Source: Bacillota bacterium (lineage in GTDB: Bacteria; Bacillota; Clostridia; Christensenellales; CAG-138). From it: a stretch of 9,160 nt of DNA. A program made the translations under genes and the position numbers. This document shows positions 1-6,326 of this stretch, one piece after another. The stretch lies in assembly GCA_023453725.1 (NCBI GenBank), contig JAEXTB010000206.1:1-9160 (forward strand), read 5' to 3'. The notes beneath the pieces were generated by a model. It was given only the letters and a program-made list of their open reading frames with translations. It was not told where the DNA came from and did no database searches. The stretch's first letter is position 1; each line of letters starts with the position of its first letter.

Positions 1-205
1 GCTGCATGGTAACAGGGCCGGCGCAGATCAAGCCATCCGCATGCCGGGGGGAACCTTTTTGCTGCACGCCAAGGCGCTCTACGTCATAACGCGGTGTGAG
101 CGAAGCGATGATTTCAACATCGCACGCGTTGCACGCGCCGGAATTAAAGTGAATAATCCATGGGGATTTCTGCCTCGCCCACTGGATAATGCGGTCAACG
201 ATCAT
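1..205 (-). CDS. Group 4 [NiFe] hydrogenase small subunit (NuoB/EchC/MbhJ-like), 5' part only
   Basis: The first 68 codons of a small, electron-transferring subunit that runs off the left edge of the window. ATG at 205 is preceded by AGGAGG seven bases upstream and overlaps the end of the NuoA-like gene by 11 bases, so the two are translationally coupled. After a hydrophobic SPWIIHF stretch comes GACNACDVE, with Cys25 and Cys28. In this superfamily the CxxCD form, followed by Glu, marks group 4 hydrogenases (the MbhJ, CooL and HycG type, usually CNGCDIE), whereas complex I NuoB has adjacent cysteines (CC). Further family features are PRYDVERLG, the SPRHAD motif around residues 52-56 and GPVT at 63-66. 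The family holds the [4Fe-4S] cluster next to the NiFe site, on the cytoplasmic face of the membrane arm. The other two cluster cysteines would lie outside the window. A hydrogenase-related (Ehr-type) complex lacking nickel ligands cannot be excluded without the large subunit, but the hyp genes nearby argue for a real hydrogenase. Confidence 0.9.
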   Translation of the reverse strand, partial: MIVDRIIQWARQKSPWIIHFNSGACNACDVEIIASLTPRYDVERLGVQQKGSPRHADGLICAGPVTMQ

Positions 206-533
206 CTTTCTCCCTCCTGAAGAGCATTGAAAGTGAAAGCACCGTCAGCACCAGGAACAATATAGCCACGATGGAGATGTGCTTCACATCGGTTGCGATC
301 ATCAGCACCGTTACGTGCATAATCGTAAAGAAAAAAGCAAAATGAAAAAACTGAGAATATTCCGGCTGGCCCTGGTTTTCAGGTACTGTTTCACCGCAGG
401 AATACGGATCAAGTTTCTTTTTAAAATCCTTGCCGCGCGCGGCGATCCGGCTGAAAAGCGCAGAAAGGCCGATGGAAAGCCCGATGAATATCAGGAACGC
501 GACAGGCGGCGCAAGCAGTATGTTTTGCATCAT
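195..533 (-). CDS. NuoA/MbhI-like membrane subunit of the hydrogenase complex
   Basis: A 112-residue membrane protein with three predicted helices (about residues 7-30, 62-84 and 86-106). Between helices 1 and 2 is a basic stretch followed by LDPYSCGE (41-48), which corresponds to the K..PYECGEP loop motif of complex I subunit A (NuoA/Nqo7), with Ser in place of the usual Glu before Cys46. In archaeal membrane-bound hydrogenase the equivalent position is held by MbhI, encoded directly before the small subunit MbhJ, and the same order is seen here. The subunit would sit at the junction between the hydrogenase module and the membrane arm and has no catalytic residues of its own. GGGAGGA lies five bases before the first of two adjacent ATG codons (533 and 530); either could be used. 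The gene starts 19 bases after the NuoK-like stop. Family assignment is good; the NuoA versus MbhI name is a matter of convention. Confidence 0.85.
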   Translation of the reverse strand: MMQNILLAPPVAFLIFIGLSIGLSALFSRIAARGKDFKKKLDPYSCGETVPENQGQPEYSQFFHFAFFFTIMHVTVLMIATDVKHISIVAILFLVLTVLSLSMLFRREKDDR

Positions 534-552
534 CTATTCCTCCCAAATCCCC

Positions 553-861
553 TTAGCCCTTGAGGTTGTTGAGCTTACGTGTATCCAGCACATCCGTTTC
601 CCGGTAAATGCCAAGTACGATGCCGGTAGCCACCACAACCAGCACCACTTCAATGACAATAATGGTCAGCACATAGGCCTGGGCCTGCGCCATGTTGCCC
701 GTGACGTAGCCCACGGCGATCATCAGCAGGGTAATGCCTTTTGCAAGTATCTCAATGGAGAGCAAAATGCGCATCAGATTGCGGGAGACGATCAAACAAT
801 AGATACCCGTTACGAGCAGCAATGCAACAGCAATCAAAAACACAAGAAACAGCTCGTTCAT
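553..861 (-). CDS. NuoK/MrpC-like proton-channel subunit (MbhG-like)
   Basis: A 102-residue protein with three transmembrane helices (about 5-24, 29-52 and 62-86), the usual length for NuoK (about 100 residues). The motif GIYCLIVSRNLMRILLSIEIL (19-39) is the family signature. Two membrane-buried glutamates are visible, Glu37 in helix 2 and Glu71 in helix 3 (IIVIEVV). They match the pair (Glu36 and Glu72 in E. coli NuoK) that forms part of the hydrophilic axis carrying protons or ions through the membrane arm, so the subunit looks functional. The ATG overlaps the stop of the upstream NuoJ-like gene in an ATGA arrangement, meaning translational coupling. MrpC of cation/proton antiporters belongs to the same family, but the neighbouring hydrogenase small subunit points to the hydrogenase complex. 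Confidence 0.92.
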   Translation of the reverse strand: MNELFLVFLIAVALLLVTGIYCLIVSRNLMRILLSIEILAKGITLLMIAVGYVTGNMAQAQAYVLTIIVIEVVLVVVATGIVLGIYRETDVLDTRKLNNLKG

Positions 862-1364
862 TTCTCACGTACCCCCTTAAAGAATACAAGGTCCGCATAT
901 ACGCCCAAAAGCACAATGACGATCTGCCCCACAAGGTCGATCTGCCGCTTTTCCCACAGGATCTGCTGGGGGGTGATGCCCTGTGTGCCCGAGGCGATGC
1001 CGGATAACAGCGTGCTGACATGCGGCCAGAGTACAAACGCAAGAACCGTAGCCAACGTGATGAGGACAATGGGAAGCAGCACAAAACGGCGTTTGCGCGC
1101 TTTGTCCTTTTCCGCCTGCTCCTCTCGTGAAGTGATTTTCGTCATGCTCGACGCGCTGATGAATATAACCGGAATCAGCCCGGCACAAACGGAAAGCTCA
1201 AACGCTGCCGCAAGCGGCGCATCTAAGAGGAACATTACAAGCGCCAATAACGCGCTCATAACCGCCATCCAGATGGCGGCCTTTATGAGGTTGGGTCTGA
1301 CAATGCAAAGTATTGCGCAGACTACCAGGGATACAAGCAGAAGAATGATTACAGGAAGCGACAC
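858..1364 (-). CDS. NuoJ-like / DUF4040 (MbhD+MbhE-like) membrane subunit
   Basis: A 168-residue membrane protein. The chosen start is GTG at 1364: a GGAAGGTGG ribosome site lies seven bases upstream and the gene then begins 17 bases after the previous stop. A longer frame reaching back to 1703 runs opposite to sense inside the NuoN-like gene and is not credible. Helices are predicted at about 4-22, 26-47, 52-73, 95-114 and 143-163. The segment AAFELSVCAGLIPVIF (53-68), with buried Glu56, resembles the ELsvGaGL motif of DUF4040/MbhD; the loop before the last helix ends in QIDLVGQIVI, as in the final helices of MbhE- or NuoJ-like subunits. In archaeal Mbh the NuoJ position is filled by two proteins, MbhD and MbhE; here one polypeptide appears to cover both. 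Its role is in the ion path between the antiporter-like subunits and the redox module. The stop overlaps the NuoK-like ATG by four bases. Confidence 0.82.
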   Translation of the reverse strand: MSLPVIILLLVSLVVCAILCIVRPNLIKAAIWMAVMSALLALVMFLLDAPLAAAFELSVCAGLIPVIFISASSMTKITSREEQAEKDKARKRRFVLLPIVLITLATVLAFVLWPHVSTLLSGIASGTQGITPQQILWEKRQIDLVGQIVIVLLGVYADLVFFKGVREK

Positions 1365-1381
1365 GCTCTTTCCACCTTCCT

Positions 1382-2797
1382 TTACAGCAAGTTTTGAAAG
1401 TAACCGAGCAGGAACGGCAGAACGGCGCCCACAACAACGTTCACCGCAACAAGCAGAAGCTCCGCGCTCACAAACCCTGCGCCCGCTTCCTTCACGTGGG
1501 CGAGCGCATCGGGAACTTTTCCAAAGAACACCTTCTTCTGGATGAGGAGAAGGTAGGCAAGCGTTACAACGCCCGCAAGGAGCGCTACAACCGCCATCAC
1601 GGGAGAAACGCGCCATACGGCGATAATGATGAACAGCTTGCTCCAGAAGCCCGCAAGCGGGGGAATACCGGCTGTGGACAAGTAAGCGACGACCGAACTC
1701 CATCCGGTGACGGGCATCTTTTCAGAAAGGCCGCCCATTTCATCCATATTGGTAAGGCCAGTCTGCTGTTCCACCGCCGCAGCGTCCAGGAACAGGAGGG
1801 ACTTAAACGACGCGTGATTGAAAAAGTGCAGCATCGCGCCAAAGAAGCCTAGCGGGGAACCCGTGCCAAGGCCTAATAGGATATAGCCGATCTGGCTTAC
1901 GCTGGAGAATGCGAGCATCCGCTTCATTTTGTTCTGACCAATGGCGGCGAATGCGCCCACCAGTATGGAAACAAGGCCAAGTATGGTCAGCAAATTTCCT
2001 ACGGAGGCGTTGCTCAGGAAGATATCGCGGAAAATGCGCATCAGCACGTATACGCCCGACGCCTTGGTCACAATACCGCTTAAGAGCACCGAAACGGGCG
2101 CAGAGGCGGAGGAATATGCGTCCGGTACCCACGCGTGGAAGGGGACGGCGCCCGATTTGATGGCGAACCCAATCGTATAAAGGATCAGCGAGATCACGAT
2201 CCCGTACGGGAACACGCCCGCTTCGCCTGCCTGCCCAATGGCGGAAGAGGCGTTTGCAAACGTCGTATCCCCCACAAAAAGGAACAGGAATGCCGTTGCC
2301 GTGAGCATCGCGATGGTGGCCACGGTTGATTGGATATAGTATTTGAATGCACCCTCCAATTCATTACGGTCCCTGTGGAAGCCGATGAGTATGAAGGAGG
2401 CGGCGGAAGTGATTTCGATGAACACATAGAGCGTGAACAGGTCGCGCACAATGGCCACACCGTTCATGCCCGCCATAAGGATCAACACAAGGTTTGCAAA
2501 ATTATGCTTCTGCTTATGAATGGTGCTGTTTGTAATGAGCAGTGCCACAAGCCCTATAAGGCCGATGGTGCAAAGCACCAAAGCGCTTAGCGCGTCGATT
2601 TCCAACAGGCCAATGCGGGTATCCGAAAACACAGCGCCAGAGCGAAGGCACTCTACAAGCACGTAGCCGGAAAGCAAAGTCTGCACGGCGGCAATCACTA
2701 TACCGCACCAAACGGCTGACTTGCCTTTAATCCAATAATAGACAATATTCAATACCACTACCGCGGCGAGTGGGATTGCCAAGAACAAAAGCGGCAC
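1382..2797 (-). CDS. Antiporter-like proton-pumping subunit, NuoN/MrpD type
   Basis: A 471-residue, strongly hydrophobic protein of the proton-conducting membrane transporter family (NuoL/M/N, MrpA/D, HyfB/D/F), of normal length and predicted to have about 14 helices. The key charged residues of the channel are all visible: Glu128 in helix 5 (YVFIEIT), Lys214 and His221 in the broken helix 7 region (AIKSGAVPFHAW), Lys245 in helix 8 (IVTKASG), Lys332 (ASFKSLL) and Lys387 in helix 12 (FWSKL). The motif KRMLAFSSVSQIGYILLGL (292-310) is typical. It should therefore be a working ion-translocating subunit of the hydrogenase membrane arm. The start is GTG at 2797 with AGGAGG eight bases upstream. 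It follows the NuoL-like gene after 42 bases that contain a short GCGCA/TGCGC palindrome but no T-run, so no terminator is indicated. Whether it is closer to NuoN or to MrpD needs a tree. Confidence 0.92.
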   Translation of the reverse strand: MPLLFLAIPLAAVVVLNIVYYWIKGKSAVWCGIVIAAVQTLLSGYVLVECLRSGAVFSDTRIGLLEIDALSALVLCTIGLIGLVALLITNSTIHKQKHNFANLVLILMAGMNGVAIVRDLFTLYVFIEITSAASFILIGFHRDRNELEGAFKYYIQSTVATIAMLTATAFLFLFVGDTTFANASSAIGQAGEAGVFPYGIVISLILYTIGFAIKSGAVPFHAWVPDAYSSASAPVSVLLSGIVTKASGVYVLMRIFRDIFLSNASVGNLLTILGLVSILVGAFAAIGQNKMKRMLAFSSVSQIGYILLGLGTGSPLGFFGAMLHFFNHASFKSLLFLDAAAVEQQTGLTNMDEMGGLSEKMPVTGWSSVVAYLSTAGIPPLAGFWSKLFIIIAVWRVSPVMAVVALLAGVVTLAYLLLIQKKVFFGKVPDALAHVKEAGAGFVSAELLLVAVNVVVGAVLPFLLGYFQNLL

Positions 2798-2839
2798 GAA
2801 GGCTTCCTCCTAAACTATTAAATCCTTTGCGCAGTGCGC

Positions 2840-3085
2840 TTAATGGAACGATACCAGCAGGAACAGCGTGACAAACGCAATCCCGGCTACCGTCCACACA
2901 AGATATACGGCGGTATTGCCGGTGTGTGCCTTGCGAATTCCGCCGGAAACCCAGCCGGTAAAGCGGACCACGGCCACATCGTAGAACCAGCTGATGCCAT
3001 TGTTGACGGCTAGCGCAGCCTTGGAATATCCCGTTACGAGCAAGCCGACTACGTAGTAAGGATCAAAATACTTCTTTTCGGCAAG
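2840..3085 (-). pseudogene. 3' end of the NuoL-like gene, separated from the main part by a frameshift
   Basis: This frame opens directly after a TGA and encodes 81 residues with no credible start: the only candidate is a TTG at 3043 without a Shine-Dalgarno site. The translation begins LAEKKYFDPYYVVG, continues through an amphipathic helix (YDVAVVRFTGWVSGGIRKAHTGN) and ends in one transmembrane helix (AVYLVWTVAGIAFVTLFLLV). This is what the C-terminus of NuoL/HyfB-type subunits looks like, and it is exactly what the upstream frame lacks. Adding one base near 3070-3085 joins the two into a single frame of 610 codons plus stop, the usual NuoL length. The piece is therefore the end of the same gene, displaced by a one-base deletion or a sequencing error, and not an independent small gene. 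Confidence 0.85.
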
Positions 3086-4671
3086 TCATAAATCTGGTGC
3101 AGGCCCGGCGCATAATGGAAGTGATCCGCGGCCAATATACCGCGTCCGGTCTTCTTGAAGCCCAGACGGTGGCTCAAAACCGCAAGGGCAAGAACGACAA
3201 GGGAGATGCCTGCAAGCACAAAGTTTGTATGCGTACCGGCCTCTTCAAGGTGTTCCATTTCGGGCAGGAAAGTCTTAAACAATGCAACCAGCTGGCCCTG
3301 GAATACGCCGGCGAGTATGCAGCCCACAGCCAATACGATCATGGGGATGAGCATAGTCCAAGGGGCTTCCTTTACGTTCTTCTTGGGCGCTTCGTTCTTT
3401 CCAAAGAACGCCGCGTGGCCAAGTTTCAGGAACGAGACCGCCGTAAAGAACGCGCCGACCGCCGCCACAATGTAGAAGGGCAACGCGCTTTCGATCGCGG
3501 CATCAAATATCAGCTCCTTGGAGAAGAAGCCGTTGGTGAACGGGAACCCCGCGATGGAGGCCGCCGCAATCAGAAAACAAATAAACGTAACGGGCATTTG
3601 CTTTCTAAGGCCGCCCACTACTTTCAAATCCGTGGTGCCCGCCTGCCGCTCTACGGCGCCCGCCGTCAGGAACAGGCAGCTCTTATAGAGCGCGTTGTTG
3701 AGCATATGGAACAGTCCGCCGATAATGCCGATCGGAAGCGCGGTACCGATACCCAGAAGCATGTAGCCGACCTGGCTGACCGCGTGGTAGGAAAGAAGGC
3801 GTTTATAGTCCTTTTGAATGAGCGCCATCATGACGGCGAATATGATGCTTGCAGCACCCAGCGTCATAAGCGCCGTGCTCATGCCAGAACCGTGTTCAAG
3901 CGTAAAGAGGCCAGTCGTCACGCGAACGAGCAGGTAAATGCCCATCAGCTTTTCTAAAGCGCCCGGCAGGAATGCCATGAACGGCAGCGGCGCGTCGTTG
4001 GCGGCATCCGGTATCCAGGTGTGGAAGGGCATTGCGCCAGCCTTGCCGAGTGCGCCAATCAGCATCAGGATAAAGGCAGCGGAAGTGGAAGCTTCCACCG
4101 GAAGATGGATGCCTTCCATATTGAACGTTCCCGCGAGCTGTGCGGTCATGCCGATGCCAAGCATGAGGCAAAGATCGGTCAAACCGACAATGACAATGGC
4201 CTTGACGGCGGTTTTAAAGCCGCCGGGCTTATCAGTTAACAGCATGGCGAACATCGTGCACAGGATGCCTTCCCAGAAGAAGAGCAGCAGCACAAGGTTG
4301 TTCGCAAGCACAGCGCCGTTTACAAGCGTCAGCGTCAGCATGAAGAACGCGTAGAAGCGTTTTGCATACGGCTTTTCCCGCAGATATGCGGTGGAGTACA
4401 GCGTCACTAAGAGCGCGACAATCGCGACTGCCAGCAGAATAAACCCGGAGAACGGAAGAAGGCGCAACGAAAAATCAAGGCCAAAGCCGCTCCAGGGAAG
4501 ATCCACGGCAAGGTTGCTGCCGTATACGCTAGCCATCAGCCCCAGGTTGGCAAGCCCGCAAAGCACAAGCAGGACTTCCTTAAGCCCCTTCGCCTTTTGG
4601 GGAAGCAGGAAGGTGAGTACCGCGAACACCGCGGGAACGAAAATTAAAAACAACAATACGTTACTGTTCAT
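3049..4671 (-). CDS. Antiporter-like proton-pumping subunit, NuoL type, frameshifted near its 3' end
   Basis: As read, 540 residues of a NuoL/HyfB/MbhH-like ion-translocating subunit. The core is intact: Glu134 in helix 5 (LFFWEGI), Lys210 and His217 (LGKAGAMPFHTW), Lys241 in helix 8 (LEKLMG), the motif KRLLSYHAVSQVGYMLLGIG (290-309), Lys330 (ALYKSCL) and Lys385 in helix 12 (FFSKEL). Up to residue 530 (HQIYDL) the sequence follows the family. The last ten residues (PKRSILILTT) do not, and the true continuation AEKKYFDPYY is found in the minus-one frame. One base is missing around 3070-3085; the complete product would be about 610 residues. The ATG overlaps the stop of the first operon gene as ATGA. 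If the lesion is real, the protein loses its C-terminal amphipathic helix and last transmembrane segment, which in complex I and its relatives packs along the membrane arm, so assembly might suffer. No phased slippery heptamer suggests programmed frameshifting. Confidence 0.9.
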   Translation of the reverse strand: MNSNVLLFLIFVPAVFAVLTFLLPQKAKGLKEVLLVLCGLANLGLMASVYGSNLAVDLPWSGFGLDFSLRLLPFSGFILLAVAIVALLVTLYSTAYLREKPYAKRFYAFFMLTLTLVNGAVLANNLVLLLFFWEGILCTMFAMLLTDKPGGFKTAVKAIVIVGLTDLCLMLGIGMTAQLAGTFNMEGIHLPVEASTSAAFILMLIGALGKAGAMPFHTWIPDAANDAPLPFMAFLPGALEKLMGIYLLVRVTTGLFTLEHGSGMSTALMTLGAASIIFAVMMALIQKDYKRLLSYHAVSQVGYMLLGIGTALPIGIIGGLFHMLNNALYKSCLFLTAGAVERQAGTTDLKVVGGLRKQMPVTFICFLIAAASIAGFPFTNGFFSKELIFDAAIESALPFYIVAAVGAFFTAVSFLKLGHAAFFGKNEAPKKNVKEAPWTMLIPMIVLAVGCILAGVFQGQLVALFKTFLPEMEHLEEAGTHTNFVLAGISLVVLALAVLSHRLGFKKTGRGILAADHFHYAPGLHQIYDLPKRSILILTT

Positions 4672-6095
4672 GCCGCCACCACCAATTGCTGCACAAGGGC
4701 TTCAACAAAGCCAGCAGGAAGTTGTACCAACAGGCCGCTGGCCAGGGAAAGCACCGCAAGCAGCGCAACACAGAATATCATGCCAAACGTGCCCTCTTTT
4801 TTGAGTTCGCGCTTAGGCTCGCCTAAGAACACCGTAGTGAATGCGCGCAGCAGGTACACAATTGTGAGCACCGCGCCGAGCAGGAACACGAGCGCAATCC
4901 AGGGATGGCCCGCTGCTGCCGCGCCTGTTACCACCATGTACTTGCTGAAGAAGCCGCCAAAGGGCGGAATGCCCATGACGGAGAACGCGCACAAGAGGAA
5001 GGAAACCGCAGTGACGGGCATGGTTTTGATTAACCCGCCCAGTTCCCGGATGTCCTTGGTGTGGTAGGTATGCTCCACAATGCCCGCGCACAGGAACAGG
5101 CCCGCCTTGGAGATGCCGTGCATCAAAATGTAGAGGATGCCGCCCGCCGCGGCAAGCTCGCCGCCCACGGAAATACCTAATATGATATAACCGATCTGGC
5201 TGACGGTGGAATAAGCGATGATGCGCTTGATATCATGCTCCGCAATCGCGGCACCCGCGCAGGCCAAGGAGCTCACGGCAGCAATCACGGGGACGACTAT
5301 GTGCCAGACTTCATCCAGTGTAAAGTTGACAAGGAACAACCGTGCGAACACATACACGCCGATTTTCACAAGCACCGCCGCGTGTAAGAGCGCGGTGACG
5401 GGTGAGGGCGCAACGCCGGCGTCCGCAATCCAGGAGTGCAGCGGCAGCGTGGCGGATTTTGAAAGCACACCAAATAGGATAAGCACCACAGCGGCGCTTG
5501 CAATGGGTTGCCCCTTTAGAGTTAAAAGATCTGTTGTGCCGTTCTGCACATAGATCATGATAAAGCCCGCAAGCATGAGCAAAGCGCCGAATACCGTAAT
5601 GAGGAATGCCTTATTGGCGCGGCGGACATACTCTTTTTCACGGAAGAAGCCAATAAGCCGCCAGCAGCAAAGGGCGGAAATTTCCCAGAACAGATAAAGA
5701 AAGATGAGGTCCGTCGAGTAGACGATACCCATCATCGCGCCGATAAAGAGCACGACAAAAAAGTAGTATTCGCTCTGGTTACCCGAGTGTGACATGTAAC
5801 CAAACGAATACCCTACGATAATCAGGCCGATGAGCGATGCGGATATGGCCATAAACACTGCCAGACCATCCGCCATTAGGCCAAAGCTCAAACCGAACGG
5901 CAGCGTAATCTGCAACAGGGCTGGTTCCTTGAGCGACGACGGAAGCGCAAGTACGCTTAAGAGAAGCGGCGCCGCTACCAGAATAAAGGCAAGGGCGTTT
6001 CGGAACTTGGGCGATACCTTCCCTGCAATCGGCAACAAAAATGCGCCGAGCAGCGGTATGCCTACCGTAAGAAGTAATAGCGTTTGACCGGTCAT
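4668..6095 (-). CDS. Antiporter-like proton-pumping subunit, NuoM/MrpD/HyfB type, first gene of the operon
   Basis: A 475-residue hydrophobic protein of the proton-conducting membrane transporter family, of normal length and predicted to have about 14 helices. Channel residues seen are Glu138 in helix 5 (LFWEIS), Lys213 and His220 (LSKSATLPLHSW), Lys244 in helix 8 (VLVKIG), Lys330 (GISKAG) and Lys385 in helix 12 (FFSKY); the motif KRIIAYSTVSQIGYIILGIS (290-309) is characteristic. It is the first of three such subunits in the operon, a count shared with complex I (NuoL, M, N) and hydrogenase 4 (HyfB, D, F) but higher than in six-subunit Ech hydrogenase. The ATG at 6095 has AGGAGA eight bases upstream. 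Its stop overlaps the ATG of the NuoL-like gene. Expression is probably driven by the promoter at 6298-6326 through a leader of about 195 bases. MrpD of an Na+/H+ antiporter is the main alternative, excluded by the downstream hydrogenase subunit and missing MrpE, F and G. Confidence 0.92.
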   Translation of the reverse strand: MTGQTLLLLTVGIPLLGAFLLPIAGKVSPKFRNALAFILVAAPLLLSVLALPSSLKEPALLQITLPFGLSFGLMADGLAVFMAISASLIGLIIVGYSFGYMSHSGNQSEYYFFVVLFIGAMMGIVYSTDLIFLYLFWEISALCCWRLIGFFREKEYVRRANKAFLITVFGALLMLAGFIMIYVQNGTTDLLTLKGQPIASAAVVLILFGVLSKSATLPLHSWIADAGVAPSPVTALLHAAVLVKIGVYVFARLFLVNFTLDEVWHIVVPVIAAVSSLACAGAAIAEHDIKRIIAYSTVSQIGYIILGISVGGELAAAGGILYILMHGISKAGLFLCAGIVEHTYHTKDIRELGGLIKTMPVTAVSFLLCAFSVMGIPPFGGFFSKYMVVTGAAAAGHPWIALVFLLGAVLTIVYLLRAFTTVFLGEPKRELKKEGTFGMIFCVALLAVLSLASGLLVQLPAGFVEALVQQLVVAA

Positions 6096-6291
6096 TCTGC
6101 CTGTCTCCTATGTGGAATTTCGCAATTCGCCATTCAGGCGATTCTGGACGCACCTGCAAACAGCTGCTTTTAGTATTGCAACGGTTTCCAAGGGCATACA
6201 AAAACCCATCTGCTTGTCTTTACGGAGCGCATATTTTGCAGATGAATTTTGTTTTGCGGGTCAATATAAAAACTGGTGCAATGCGTCCAAC
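6096..6291 (-). other. Long 5' leader of the hydrogenase operon, with hairpins and a possible leader peptide
   Basis: If transcription starts about seven bases past the -10 box at 6298-6303, the messenger has a leader of about 195 bases before the first ATG. On the RNA strand three small stem-loops follow one another close to the ribosome site: a TGCAA/TTGCA pair (6155-6159 with 6176-6180), TCGCC/GGCGA around a five-base loop (6127-6141), and GAATT/AATTC closed by a GCGA (GNRA-type) tetraloop (6115-6128). The last two share two bases, so they compete. A 33-codon frame from ATG 6209 to TAG 6108 begins MGFCMPLETV and stops 12 bases before the hydrogenase ATG, but has no good ribosome site. I do not recognise a known riboswitch class here, and there is no T-run typical of an intrinsic terminator. 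Confidence 0.35.
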
Positions 6292-6297
6292 ATTTGT

Positions 6298-6326
6298 ATC
6301 ATAATTATTAACATTGCATATGTCAA
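6298..6326 (-). promoter_or_regulatory. Predicted promoter of the hydrogenase operon
   Basis: On the minus strand a perfect -35 box TTGACA (6326-6321) is followed after 17 bases by TATGAT (6303-6298), which matches the -10 consensus in five of six positions. This is the best sigma-70/sigma-A promoter facing the hydrogenase genes. It sits in AT-rich DNA and is overlapped by a near-palindrome (6313-6327) that could bind a regulator. A second, weaker possibility lies just downstream (TTGGAC 6290-6285, TATATT 6268-6263, 16-base spacing). Confidence 0.7.

Noticed and set aside
430..1545. Long open frame on the plus strand opposite the NuoN-, NuoJ- and NuoK-like genes
   Set aside because: Its translation has no domain character, is rich in Arg, Gln and His, and runs antisense to three recognisable genes. 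The same holds for other antisense frames, such as 3097-3957 and 1394-1852.
3049..3100. Programmed minus-one frameshifting to make the full NuoL-like protein
   Set aside because: No slippery heptamer of the type X XXY YYZ is in phase in the short overlap (codons TTG CCG AAA AGA AGT ATT TTG ATC), and programmed shifting is not known for this family. A plain deletion or sequencing error is simpler.
195..6095. The operon as a respiratory NADH dehydrogenase (nuo) or an Mrp Na+/H+ antiporter
   Set aside because: The small subunit has the hydrogenase-type CxxCD motif instead of the NuoB CC pair, hyp genes lie alongside, and MrpE, F and G are absent.
6126..6140. Fifteen-base match to the lacZ alpha region of common cloning vectors (ATTCGCCATTCAGGC)
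   Set aside because: The match, as I recall the vector sequence, ends on both sides and the flanks differ, so this is chance similarity and not vector contamination.
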